A DNA stretch of 12,949 bases from Candidatus Fermentibacteraceae bacterium (lineage in GTDB: Bacteria; Fermentibacterota; Fermentibacteria; Fermentibacterales; JCC-6): NCBI GenBank assembly GCA_021162285.1, contig JAGGYZ010000253.1:1-12949 (forward strand). The letters run 5' to 3'. Made by a program: the position numbers and the translations under genes. Positions 7,167 to 12,949 of this stretch are shown here, in pieces (the first letter of the stretch is position 1; the number at the start of each line of letters is the position of its first letter). Under the pieces are notes generated by a model, which worked only from the letters and a program-made list of their open reading frames with translations, made no database searches and was not told the DNA's origin.

Positions 7167-8066
7167 CTAGAAAGCAGCTTCCATGGGACCGGCTCTTATT
7201 ATGAAATCCTCGGGATCAATTTGAACACCGTTCTTAAGCACCTCATAGTGTACATGCGGTCCTACAGACCTTCCTGTTGAACCAACCCTGGCAACCAGGT
7301 CTCCCCTCTGAACAGACTGACCAACTGCCACCTCTATTGCGGAACAGTGGGCAAATCTTGTTGAAATCATATCTGAATGCCTGATCACAAGGTTCAATCC
7401 CCAGCCTCCGCTCCAGCCGCAGAATGAAACCGTTCCATCTGCAGGAGCATATATGGGTGTTCCTGTAACAGCCGCAAGGTCAATGCCTTTGTGGTAACGA
7501 ACTGCTCCTGTAAACGGATCAACTCTTGCGCCGAAATCGCTTATAAAAATACCGTTAACCGGCCATATTGACGGCGTGTGTCTCAGCTGATCTGCTTTGT
7601 CTACAAGAAGCACTGCCAGAGAGTCGTATGCAATCTGTTCGGAACAGGCAAGTCTTTCACAGAGAACCATTCTCAGCTCAATGTTGTCTATGTACCTGAA
7701 AATATTCGTACCGGTGTTTTCCTCTGTGAAATCGCCCTGGAGTCTGGAAAAATCGATGTTCATGTCTGCTGCAGCCATAAAAGCAAGTTCTTCCCGCTGG
7801 GAAACAAGCTCCAGGGCTTTCTGTACATTCTCTACTCTTGTGTTCAACTGGATAAGTTCGCCCTGAAGAGTAAGGTACTCCTGGTCAGCACTCATTCTGC
7901 TGTTATCAGATACTCCCTTACCGAGGCTGAAGCCCAGTGCCATAAACACGCAAACAACACCAAGAGCGGCAAACCCGGTCCATCCAGCTCTGGCCGGTGA
8001 CATAATAATCTGCCTGCGCCTGCTGGATGGATTGCCTGGAACCCAGTTAAGAGAACCCTTCAGCAT
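7167..8066 (-). CDS. M23-family peptidoglycan endopeptidase with N-terminal membrane anchor
   Basis: The 299-residue protein has a basic N terminus (SSRRRQ, 14-19), one transmembrane helix (about 29-48), a coiled-coil-like stretch (about 60-95) and a C-terminal LytM/M23 domain (about 165-290). The zinc ligands are His192 and Asp196 (HKGIDLA) and His273 in HVHYEV. His240 (FAHCS) and His271 are the expected catalytic histidines. All are present, so it should be active, unlike degenerate EnvC/NlpD-type activators. It probably cuts peptide cross-links in the cell wall from the outer face of the inner membrane. The ATG at 8066 follows the sigma factor stop by 11 bases without a strong ribosome site, which suggests coupled translation. 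An internal ATG at residue 22 is possible and would remove the basic segment. Confidence 0.92.
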   Translation of the reverse strand: MLKGSLNWVPGNPSSRRRQIIMSPARAGWTGFAALGVVCVFMALGFSLGKGVSDNSRMSADQEYLTLQGELIQLNTRVENVQKALELVSQREELAFMAAADMNIDFSRLQGDFTEENTGTNIFRYIDNIELRMVLCERLACSEQIAYDSLAVLLVDKADQLRHTPSIWPVNGIFISDFGARVDPFTGAVRYHKGIDLAAVTGTPIYAPADGTVSFCGWSGGWGLNLVIRHSDMISTRFAHCSAIEVAVGQSVQRGDLVARVGSTGRSVGPHVHYEVLKNGVQIDPEDFIIRAGPMEAAF

Positions 8067-8077
8067 GAACTTATGCT

Positions 8078-8920
8078 CTATTTCAGGAAGTGAAGCAGAG
8101 TAGTGCTGTCACTGCACTCGTGCAGTTTTGCAATAGCTCTGTTCTTCAACTGTCTTACCCTCTCACGACTGATTCCCATTGTTCTGCCTATTTCGGCAAG
8201 GGTATGACGCCTGTCGGTCTGTATACCGAAAAACAGCTGTATTATGGTTCTTTCCCTGTGATCCAGTATGCTGAGCATGTCGTCAACACTGGTTTTCAGT
8301 GCATCAACAAGAACCGCTTCGTTGGGAGTAACTCCTCCTTCAGCTGCAATCATTTCCTGGAATGTTTTGTCGCTTCCCTCATAAACAGGGCTGTCCAGAG
8401 ACAGGTGTGTACTGTGTATGGACATCATACCCTCTACCTCTGCACGGGAAACATCGAGCTCTCCGGCAATTTCAACTGTGGAAGGATCCCTGCCAAGTGA
8501 ATGCCCAAGCTCTCTGGTAGCTCTACCCATCTTGTACAGTTCTCCAACACGGTTGAGCGGAAGACGCACAATTCTGGACTGTTCGGCAAGTGCCTGCAGA
8601 ATGGCCTGTCTGATCCACCACACGGCATATGTAATAAATCTGCAACCCTTTGTCTCATCAAATCCCTTTGCCGCTCTTATGAGACCCACATTACCTTCGT
8701 TAATAAGATCTTCAAGGGCAACTCCCTGATTTGCATACTGTTTCGCAATGGAAACCACGAATCTGAGGTTGGCTTCGGTGAGTTCATTCAGAGCCTCCTG
8801 GTTGTCCTCTCTGATCTGCAGAGCAAGGTTCGCTTCTTCCTCGGAAGTAAGCGTATCCCGTGTACCTATTTCTCGAAGATACAGTTCAAGAGAGCGTCCT
8901 TCAGTTCTTCTGGTGGCCAA
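8078..8920 (-). CDS. rpoD: RpoD/SigA-type RNA polymerase sigma factor, compact form
   Basis: The 280-residue protein contains sigma-70 regions in order: 1.2 (SLELYLREIG, 10-19), 2.1-2.4 (ANLRFVVSIAKQYANQG through YAVWWIRQAILQALAEQSR, about 50-120), 3 (about 125-180) and 4.1-4.2 with the helix-turn-helix HTLAEIGRTMGISRERVRQLKNR (about 239-261, running into RAIAKL). Region 1.1 and the large non-conserved insert are absent. The sequence closely resembles the primary sigma factor of Bacteroidota (about 286 residues), so it may be the housekeeping factor. A group-2 paralogue cannot be excluded from this window. The start is TTG at 8920: an in-frame TGA lies two codons upstream, and AAAGGCGG sits seven bases before it. 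It is the first gene of the minus-strand run, opposite the sugar-module operon. Confidence 0.93.
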   Translation of the reverse strand: MATRRTEGRSLELYLREIGTRDTLTSEEEANLALQIREDNQEALNELTEANLRFVVSIAKQYANQGVALEDLINEGNVGLIRAAKGFDETKGCRFITYAVWWIRQAILQALAEQSRIVRLPLNRVGELYKMGRATRELGHSLGRDPSTVEIAGELDVSRAEVEGMMSIHSTHLSLDSPVYEGSDKTFQEMIAAEGGVTPNEAVLVDALKTSVDDMLSILDHRERTIIQLFFGIQTDRRHTLAEIGRTMGISRERVRQLKNRAIAKLHECSDSTTLLHFLK

Positions 8921-8927
8921 ATTTCAT

Positions 8928-8935
8928 CCGCCTTT
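8928..8935 (-). promoter_or_regulatory. Ribosome binding site supporting the TTG start of the sigma factor
   Basis: AAAGGCGG on the minus strand, one mismatch from AAAGGAGG, seven bases before the TTG at 8920. The nearby ATG at 8927 is in another frame, so TTG is the only start that fits. A rare start codon in a sigma factor gene may lower its expression. Confidence 0.6.
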
Positions 8936-8968
8936 CACAACCTGCATGTTTTCAGAGAGCATTCGCTC

Positions 8969-8998
8969 AGTATATTGCCAGAGTCGGTAATGGTTCCA
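8969..8998 (-). promoter_or_regulatory. Possible promoter of the sigma factor operon
   Basis: On the minus strand TATACT (8974-8969) matches the -10 consensus at five of six bases. TGGAAC 18 bases upstream (8998-8993) is a poor -35 element. The position gives a leader of about 40 bases before the TTG start, which is reasonable. Confidence is limited by the weak -35. Confidence 0.3.
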
Positions 8999-9003
8999 GC
9001 TAA

Positions 9004-9009
9004 GATAAT
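9004..9009 (+). promoter_or_regulatory. Possible -10 element of the sugar-module operon
   Basis: GATAAT matches TATAAT at five of six bases and would place transcription start near 9016, just before the palindrome at 9023-9039. There is no -35 element at 16-18 bases; TTGCCA at 8975-8980 is 23 bases away. If this is a promoter it may need an activator or another sigma factor. Confidence 0.25.
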
Positions 9010-9022
9010 TGATCTGGCAACA

Positions 9023-9039
9023 CTTGACAAATTGTCAAG
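9023..9039. promoter_or_regulatory. 17-bp palindrome in the divergent region, probable operator
   Basis: CTTGACAA, a central A, then TTGTCAAG form a perfect 8-bp inverted repeat. It carries TTGACA on both strands, and another TTGACA follows at 9044-9049. It lies between the divergent sigma factor gene and the methyltransferase gene, about 20 bases before the latter's start. The symmetry fits a dimeric repressor of the TetR, MarR or LacI kind. It does not match the Rex, LexA or CIRCE consensus sequences that I know. The protein that binds it is not encoded in the window. Confidence 0.5.
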
Positions 9040-9058
9040 GGCATTGACATGGAGTTTT

Positions 9059-9991
9059 ATGGACTGGTCGAGTTTTCCAGGAGAGAATGTTAAATGTATG
9101 CTTTGCGGGAAGGATGATCCGGAACTCCTGAGCATTCAAAAAAGCTGGCCTGTTGTGAGATGCCGCAACTGCGGATTGATCTACCTTTCCCGCCGTCCAG
9201 TTGAATCTGCACTTGAGGAAATGTACAGCGCAGAGTACTACGACAGTGCAGATGTAGGATACGGCGGTTATGTGGAGAACTTCAGGAAGTATAACCACAT
9301 ATTCACAAAGCTTTTTAACACAAGAGCAAAAGATATAGAACCTTTCAGAGGTGAAGGAAGGCTGCTTGAGGTAGGTTGTGCCCACGGTTTTCTGCTTGAC
9401 CACCTTCGCCTGCACAACTGGGATGTGAAAGGTGTTGAGGTAAGCCCTCTAGCTGCAGGTTACGCTTCCGGTGAGCTGGGGCTGGATGTTTACAACGGAA
9501 AGCTTGAAGATGCCGGATATCCTGACAGTTCATTTGATGTTGTTCTGCTTCTCGATGTTCTTGAACACCTGCACCGTCCTTTTGAAACGCTGAGAGAAAT
9601 TGGAAGGATACTGACTTCCCGGGGAGTTCTAGTGGTTCAGTGCCCATGGGAACTGACCCACTGGGAAGAAAAAGCGGAAGCCCTGCTCAAGGGACTGAAG
9701 TGCTGTACAATCACTCCTGACGCCGTTCCTGCTCACCTGTACTTCTTCGGACCGGACACCCTGGCTGCATTTTTAAAAAAGGGCGGCTTCAGTGTATTCA
9801 AGGAACAGAGCGGTAATTACGGTGCAATACGCAGATACATCAAACCTGCTGAAATCAATGTTGGTGCCTTCTATGAACAGTGGGCAAGGTTTGTGTATTT
9901 CAGAATGGGTTTGCAGAAAGTTCTTTACAGACTGGCAAAATCTGCAGGGAGAGGAAACGGCCTGATAAGATACGCCAGGTTCAATCAGTGA
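9059..9991 (+). CDS. Zinc-ribbon class I SAM methyltransferase, sugar/polysaccharide-cluster type
   Basis: With the ATG at 9059 the protein has 310 residues. Cys13, Cys16, Cys35 and Cys38 (CMLCG and CRNCG) form an N-terminal zinc ribbon. The Rossmann domain follows with LLEVGCAHGFLL (102-113) as motif I, GVEVSP as the strand-2 acidic motif, and DVVLLLDVLEHLHRP as motif IV. A basic C-terminal tail of about 60 residues follows. This layout is common in methyltransferases of O-antigen and other glycan clusters, and its neighbours (a nucleotidyltransferase-like protein and a phosphosugar isomerase) fit a sugar acceptor. The acceptor itself is inferred. GGAG lies four bases before the chosen ATG. 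An in-frame ATG at 8990 would add 23 residues but would read through the palindrome at 9023-9039 and has no clear ribosome site. Its stop overlaps the next start. Confidence 0.87.
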   Translation: MDWSSFPGENVKCMLCGKDDPELLSIQKSWPVVRCRNCGLIYLSRRPVESALEEMYSAEYYDSADVGYGGYVENFRKYNHIFTKLFNTRAKDIEPFRGEGRLLEVGCAHGFLLDHLRLHNWDVKGVEVSPLAAGYASGELGLDVYNGKLEDAGYPDSSFDVVLLLDVLEHLHRPFETLREIGRILTSRGVLVVQCPWELTHWEEKAEALLKGLKCCTITPDAVPAHLYFFGPDTLAAFLKKGGFSVFKEQSGNYGAIRRYIKPAEINVGAFYEQWARFVYFRMGLQKVLYRLAKSAGRGNGLIRYARFNQ

Positions 9992-10821
9992 ACTGTTTTA
10001 TTTTCAGCAGCCAAACTGCTGCTCACAATAATGTGTGCGGTGCAACACCTTTTATCGATCTGGTGATTCATCTTCAAAACCATGGTATTACCAGGATACT
10101 CACAGACTCTGAGGAACAGCACCCTGATGTGGAAAACTGCAGCTTCCGGCAGGCGCAGCTGGAGCTCGGCTCAGGCTGGCTGGCAGCATACAGCGGGTGT
10201 ATTACAAGACAGTCTCCACTTGAACTTCGCGATCTCACCACTGCTTCAGGGGCAGCTGCAGGTGTATCTCTTGCCTGTTCCGCAAAGCCGTGGGAACACA
10301 CAACTGTTCTCACAGACGGCCGAGGTTACATTGAAAAACACGAAAAGAACCCTTCTCCGGAAAATCTTGAAACCAACCTCTGTTTTTCCGGCATGGTCTG
10401 GGTTGAAAAAGACGGATTTGATCCCCGTGAGCCCATGGCAGACCTCACAGCCGCATTTGCTCTTCCGGGATTCTGGAGGTGTCCGGGCAACCGCGAAAAC
10501 TATCTACTTACCATACACAGCATACTGTCCGGCGAAGTACGGCCCTGGCCTCATATTGCAATCCCACCGAATGGTATCGTACTGAACAGCCCAGTTCCTC
10601 CTGAAACACAGATCAAGGGAACTCTCTGGGTGGGCAGAAACTGCACTGTTGAACACGGGTGCATACTGGAAAACTGTGTTATACTTGATAATTCAGAAAC
10701 TGGAGCAAACTCAAACCTCAGGAACTGCCTTGTTTCGGCTGAAGCCGTGATACCTCCGGGCACTGTTCAGTACGACAAGTATCTGAGTTTTTTTGGAGAT
10801 GACAATGGTCGCGAGTATTGA
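9988..10821 (+). CDS. Sugar-nucleotidyltransferase-like protein with left-handed beta-helix tail, signature motif missing
   Basis: The 277-residue protein starts at a GTG that shares four bases (GTGA) with the methyltransferase stop. Its N-terminal 190 residues have the outline of a nucleotide-sugar pyrophosphorylase: a first strand (CFIFSS), a helix and strand like KPLLEHVIERLARAGI (here PFIDLVIHLQNHGITRILT), a later YIEKHEKNP segment like the EKP motif, and LCFSGMVWVE. The C-terminal 80 residues (from about IAIPPNGIVLN) are hexapeptide-like turns of a left-handed beta-helix. However, the glycine-rich GxGxRxxP nucleotide loop after strand 1 is absent (SQTAAHNNV instead), and I find no clear GD metal motif. 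It may be a catalytically dead or strongly diverged enzyme that binds a sugar nucleotide or helps its neighbours. Coupled translation suggests it acts with them. The fold assignment is moderate; activity is unknown. Confidence 0.7.
   Translation: MNCFIFSSQTAAHNNVCGATPFIDLVIHLQNHGITRILTDSEEQHPDVENCSFRQAQLELGSGWLAAYSGCITRQSPLELRDLTTASGAAAGVSLACSAKPWEHTTVLTDGRGYIEKHEKNPSPENLETNLCFSGMVWVEKDGFDPREPMADLTAAFALPGFWRCPGNRENYLLTIHSILSGEVRPWPHIAIPPNGIVLNSPVPPETQIKGTLWVGRNCTVEHGCILENCVILDNSETGANSNLRNCLVSAEAVIPPGTVQYDKYLSFFGDDNGREY
10795..10798 (+). promoter_or_regulatory. Ribosome binding site that sets the SIS-domain gene start
   Basis: GGAG after a run of seven T, six bases before the ATG at 10805. 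It lies within the 3' end of the nucleotidyltransferase-like gene. The upstream in-frame TTG (10793) overlaps this site and the ATG at 10799 is too close, so 10805 is favoured. Confidence 0.6.
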
Positions 10822-11371
10822 AAAATACCTTGATGAAGTAAGCAAACTTGTTCTTAAAGTACCGTCGGAAGCGGTTGAAAGAGTTACGTCGTTAATTTTT
10901 GAGGCATACCGTAAAGGAAGAAAAATTTTTGTTTTCGGGAACGGTGGCGGCAGCTCCACCAGTGCACACTTTGTCTGCGATCTGGCAAAGGGAACCATTT
11001 CAGATGGCAAACCCAGGTTGAAGGCAATTTCTCTCGCAGAAAACATGCCGCTTCTCACAGCCTGGGCAAACGATACCGATTACACGAATACCTTTGGAGA
11101 ACAGCTCAGAAACCTTGTGGAAAAAGGCGATGTGGTAATAGGCCTTTCTGGAAGCGGCATGAGCCCAAATGTGATAAATGCATTTCATGTTGCAAACGAA
11201 GCAGATGCTGTATCAATTCTGCTCTCCGGGTTTGACGGAGGAACAGCCCTTCAGGTGGCTACAGACGCCATCGTGGTTCCTTCCAACGATATGCAGCAGA
11301 TAGAAGATGTTCACATGATTCTCACACACATCATTTTCCGGTGTCTTAAAAGAGAAATTGCAGAAGCATAG
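10805..11371 (+). CDS. SIS-domain phosphosugar isomerase, GmhA-like
   Basis: The 188-residue protein is a single SIS domain with an N-terminal helix. It shows the phosphosugar loop FGNGGGSSTSAHF (44-56), ISLAENMPLLTAWAND (75-90), the second serine-rich loop LSGSGMSPNV (114-123), SGFDGG (141-146) and the C-terminal MQQIEDVHMILTH (163-175). The last motif holds the histidine expected to take part in catalysis. The closest family I recognise is GmhA, which turns sedoheptulose 7-phosphate into D-glycero-D-manno-heptose 7-phosphate for surface heptose. The broader group also contains proteins with other phosphosugars or DnaA-binding roles, so no symbol is given. It overlaps the preceding gene by 17 bases, and with it and the methyltransferase forms a three-gene module. 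It is cytoplasmic. Confidence 0.88.
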   Translation: MVASIEKYLDEVSKLVLKVPSEAVERVTSLIFEAYRKGRKIFVFGNGGGSSTSAHFVCDLAKGTISDGKPRLKAISLAENMPLLTAWANDTDYTNTFGEQLRNLVEKGDVVIGLSGSGMSPNVINAFHVANEADAVSILLSGFDGGTALQVATDAIVVPSNDMQQIEDVHMILTHIIFRCLKREIAEA

Positions 11372-11381
11372 AGAGACTTGA

Positions 11382-11792
11382 TTACTCCGGTTTCCAGTCA
11401 TCGAACTGGTCGTCTCCACCTGCAAGAATATCTTTCAACGACCCGCGGAAAACACCTATTCCCTCTTTGCTCTCAGCTGCTTCCGGAAACCTGCTCTTCC
11501 AGAGCTGCCAGGAGCGTTCAATCTCTCCAGCCATTGTTTCCGAAAGATTACCTTCATCGCGGGACTGTTCAACAGCATCCTTGTTGTAGATAAGCATATC
11601 GGAAGCCAGGACCCGGGCAAACCTTGCTGCCCGTTCATCGATGGCGGAAACAGAAGATTCCTGCTCTTTCCTGGGCGGATGAATGATAAACACCTCACGG
11701 CAGTTCTTGCATCTCAACCGCCTTGATTTACCGGCAAGTTTTTCTTCCGCAATATGGTACTTCTTACCGCAATTAGGGCAGGTTACTATCAT
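11382..11792 (-). CDS. Small MJ0042-type zinc-ribbon protein
   Basis: The 136-residue protein opens with MIVTCPNCGKKYHI and a second RCKNCREVF: Cys5, Cys8, Cys28 and Cys31 form a zinc ribbon of the MJ0042 type. The rest (about 45-136) looks helical and acidic at the end (GGDDQFDDWKPE), with no membrane segment. Proteins of this kind often carry a long C-terminal membrane or repeat region, which is missing here. The function is unknown; the ribbon could bind protein or nucleic acid. The ATG at 11792 shares four bases (ATGA) with the stop of the aminotransferase gene, so the two are translationally coupled. Its stop is 10 bases from the stop of the convergent SIS-domain gene. Confidence 0.85.
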   Translation of the reverse strand: MIVTCPNCGKKYHIAEEKLAGKSRRLRCKNCREVFIIHPPRKEQESSVSAIDERAARFARVLASDMLIYNKDAVEQSRDEGNLSETMAGEIERSWQLWKSRFPEAAESKEGIGVFRGSLKDILAGGDDQFDDWKPE

Positions 11793-12949
11793 TTGAAATC
11801 ACCCCGTTCTAAAAAGCTGTTCAACCTCTTCACTGCTTCTGCAATATCATCATCCGAGACAGCAAAGGAAAGCCTTATATAGCCCTCATTACCAAACGCA
11901 CTTCCAGGAATAGTTCCCAGACCACCTTTTTCCAGGAGGGAAACACAGAATTTCTCTGTATTTATTTCCTTCTCACTGAGAATCTTCGGATAAACATAGA
12001 ACGCTCCTTCAGGTCTGTCAAAGGCAAGTCCAGGGACTTCATCCAGCAGACCGCAGATAAGATCCCGTCTTCTCTCAAAAGCCTTGAACATCTGTATCCG
12101 TTCCTCTTCGGCATGTCCGGTTACAACTGCCAGTGCAGCGTACTGGGAAATTGAGCATGGATTGGAAGTAGTATGAGCCTGTATTCTGCCTGCAATTCTG
12201 ATCCATTCCGGATTTGCTATTGCAAAACCGATTCTCCACCCTGTCATGGCGTATGTCTTGGATACACCTGTAATCAGTGCAACCTGATCTCTCAGTGAAG
12301 GATCTGCCTGCAGTATGTGGGGAACCCTGCCCGAGCCGTAGTACAGGTCTTCGTATATGTCATCTGATATTACCCATATACCTGTTTCTCTCACTGCGGC
12401 AGCGATGTCTTCAATCATTTCCGTGGTATTAACAAGTCCTGAGGGATTGCACGGGGAGTTAAATATCATCCCCCTGGCTCCCGAAGCTGCTGCCAGCCGT
12501 ATGTCATCTCCGGTGATAAGCATTCCGCCTGTTTCCGGAAAAACAGAAATACCGCCGAGGCGCCTTACCATCTGGGGATAACTGACCCAGTAGGGTTTTG
12601 GAAGAAGAACTTTGTCGCCTGGAGAAACAACAGCCTCAAGCATGTTTGCAATACTGTGTTTGGCTCCGTTTGAAACCATTGTGTTTTCTATTTTGAAATC
12701 CTGATGGTGCACTGCACTCCATCTGTCAGCAACAGCCTGCCTGAGTTCTGTAATACCCAGGCTGGGAGTGTACAGTGTTTTCCCCTCTGCCATGGCCTTC
12801 TGTGCTGCCTTTATTGCTGCCCGGGGTGTTGGGAAATCGGGCTGGCCTGCAGTCAGTGAAACTATGTCAGCTCCTGCAGCCTTCATGGCAGCAGCCTTCG
12901 CAGTGTACATCAGTGTTGCAGATCCTTCCAGTGACGAAGCATTCCTGGC
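11789..12949 (-). CDS. Class I (aspartate-type) PLP-dependent aminotransferase, N terminus cut by window edge
   Basis: The frame is open to the right edge: 386 residues are present and about ten are probably missing. The visible start reads ARNASSLEGSATLMYTAKAA, the usual beginning of the class I gamma aspartate aminotransferases just after their initiator. An ATG at 12910 therefore is internal. Landmarks are LTAGQPDFPTP, YTPSLGITELR, the NSPCNPSG loop holding the aspartate-ring contact region, ISDDIYEDLYYG, and the Schiff-base lysine in GVSKTYAMTGWRIG (codon 12257-12259). YIRLSFA has the arginine that binds the substrate carboxylate. It transfers an amino group between an amino acid, probably aspartate or an aromatic one, and 2-oxoglutarate or a related keto acid. 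Substrate preference cannot be fixed from sequence alone. Confidence 0.93.
   Translation of the reverse strand, partial: ARNASSLEGSATLMYTAKAAAMKAAGADIVSLTAGQPDFPTPRAAIKAAQKAMAEGKTLYTPSLGITELRQAVADRWSAVHHQDFKIENTMVSNGAKHSIANMLEAVVSPGDKVLLPKPYWVSYPQMVRRLGGISVFPETGGMLITGDDIRLAAASGARGMIFNSPCNPSGLVNTTEMIEDIAAAVRETGIWVISDDIYEDLYYGSGRVPHILQADPSLRDQVALITGVSKTYAMTGWRIGFAIANPEWIRIAGRIQAHTTSNPCSISQYAALAVVTGHAEEERIQMFKAFERRRDLICGLLDEVPGLAFDRPEGAFYVYPKILSEKEINTEKFCVSLLEKGGLGTIPGSAFGNEGYIRLSFAVSDDDIAEAVKRLNSFLERGDFK

Noticed and set aside
9024..9029. TTGACA as a -35 element for the methyltransferase operon
   Set aside because: A -10 element at 16-18 bases would fall at about 9046-9053, where there is no AT-rich hexamer, and transcription would start at or inside the gene's first codon.
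9023..9039. Rex, CIRCE or LexA operator identity for the palindrome
   Set aside because: The half-site CTTGACAA and the one-base centre do not match the consensus sequences of those regulators that I know.
8501..9058. Upstream in-frame extension of the zinc-ribbon methyltransferase
   Set aside because: It is antisense to the conserved sigma factor regions and has no ribosome site. The family N terminus is at the zinc ribbon. Only an ATG at 8990 remains a minor alternative.
9880..9987. Upstream extension of the nucleotidyltransferase-like protein that might hold the missing nucleotide loop
   Set aside because: It is the out-of-frame 3' end of the methyltransferase gene and reads KICRERKRPDKIRQVQ, with no GxGxRxxP motif. 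A simple frameshift does not restore the signature.

Overview
The window reads as chromosomal DNA from a Gram-negative bacterium of the FCB type (Fibrobacterota/Bacteroidota and relatives such as Fermentibacterota). Three things point there: a compact 280-residue primary-type sigma factor without region 1.1, a gingipain-like C25 peptidase, and an exported Tricorn-type S41 peptidase. The placement is an inference from gene content; there is no rRNA or other marker to confirm it. Coding density is high, and I see no tRNA, rRNA, CRISPR array, insertion sequence or phage gene.

Left part (1-8920, all on the minus strand). In order of transcription: an RpoD/SigA-type sigma factor (8920-8078), a membrane-anchored M23 peptidase (8066-7167), a class I methyltransferase (7139-6378), an exported Tricorn-like S41 peptidase (6376-3365), an isocitrate/isopropylmalate-family dehydrogenase (3291-2101) and an HD-domain hydrolase (2097-1537). 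The gaps are 11, 27, 1, 73 and 3 bases, so much or all of this may be one transcript. After a perfect 9-bp inverted repeat (1499-1526) comes a C25 peptidase (1423 to the left edge) with its own strong ribosome binding site. It is cut by the edge just after its catalytic cysteine.

Centre (8921-9058). This is a divergent control region between the sigma operon and a plus-strand operon. It holds a 17-bp palindrome, CTTGACAA-A-TTGTCAAG (9023-9039), followed by a third TTGACA.

Right part. A plus-strand operon of three overlapping genes encodes a zinc-ribbon methyltransferase (9059-9991), a sugar-nucleotidyltransferase-like protein whose nucleotide-binding signature is missing (9988-10821), and a GmhA-like SIS-domain phosphosugar isomerase (10805-11371). 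It looks like a small surface-sugar module. It converges, with only 10 bases between the stop codons, on a minus-strand pair: a class I aminotransferase (cut by the right edge, 12949-11789) and a small MJ0042-type zinc-ribbon protein (11792-11382), which share an ATGA overlap.

The points most worth following are the degenerate nucleotidyltransferase between a methyltransferase and a phosphosugar isomerase, the palindrome between the sigma operon and that module, and the clustering of two different exported peptidase families with a primary-like sigma factor. No clearly new defence or mobile system is visible.
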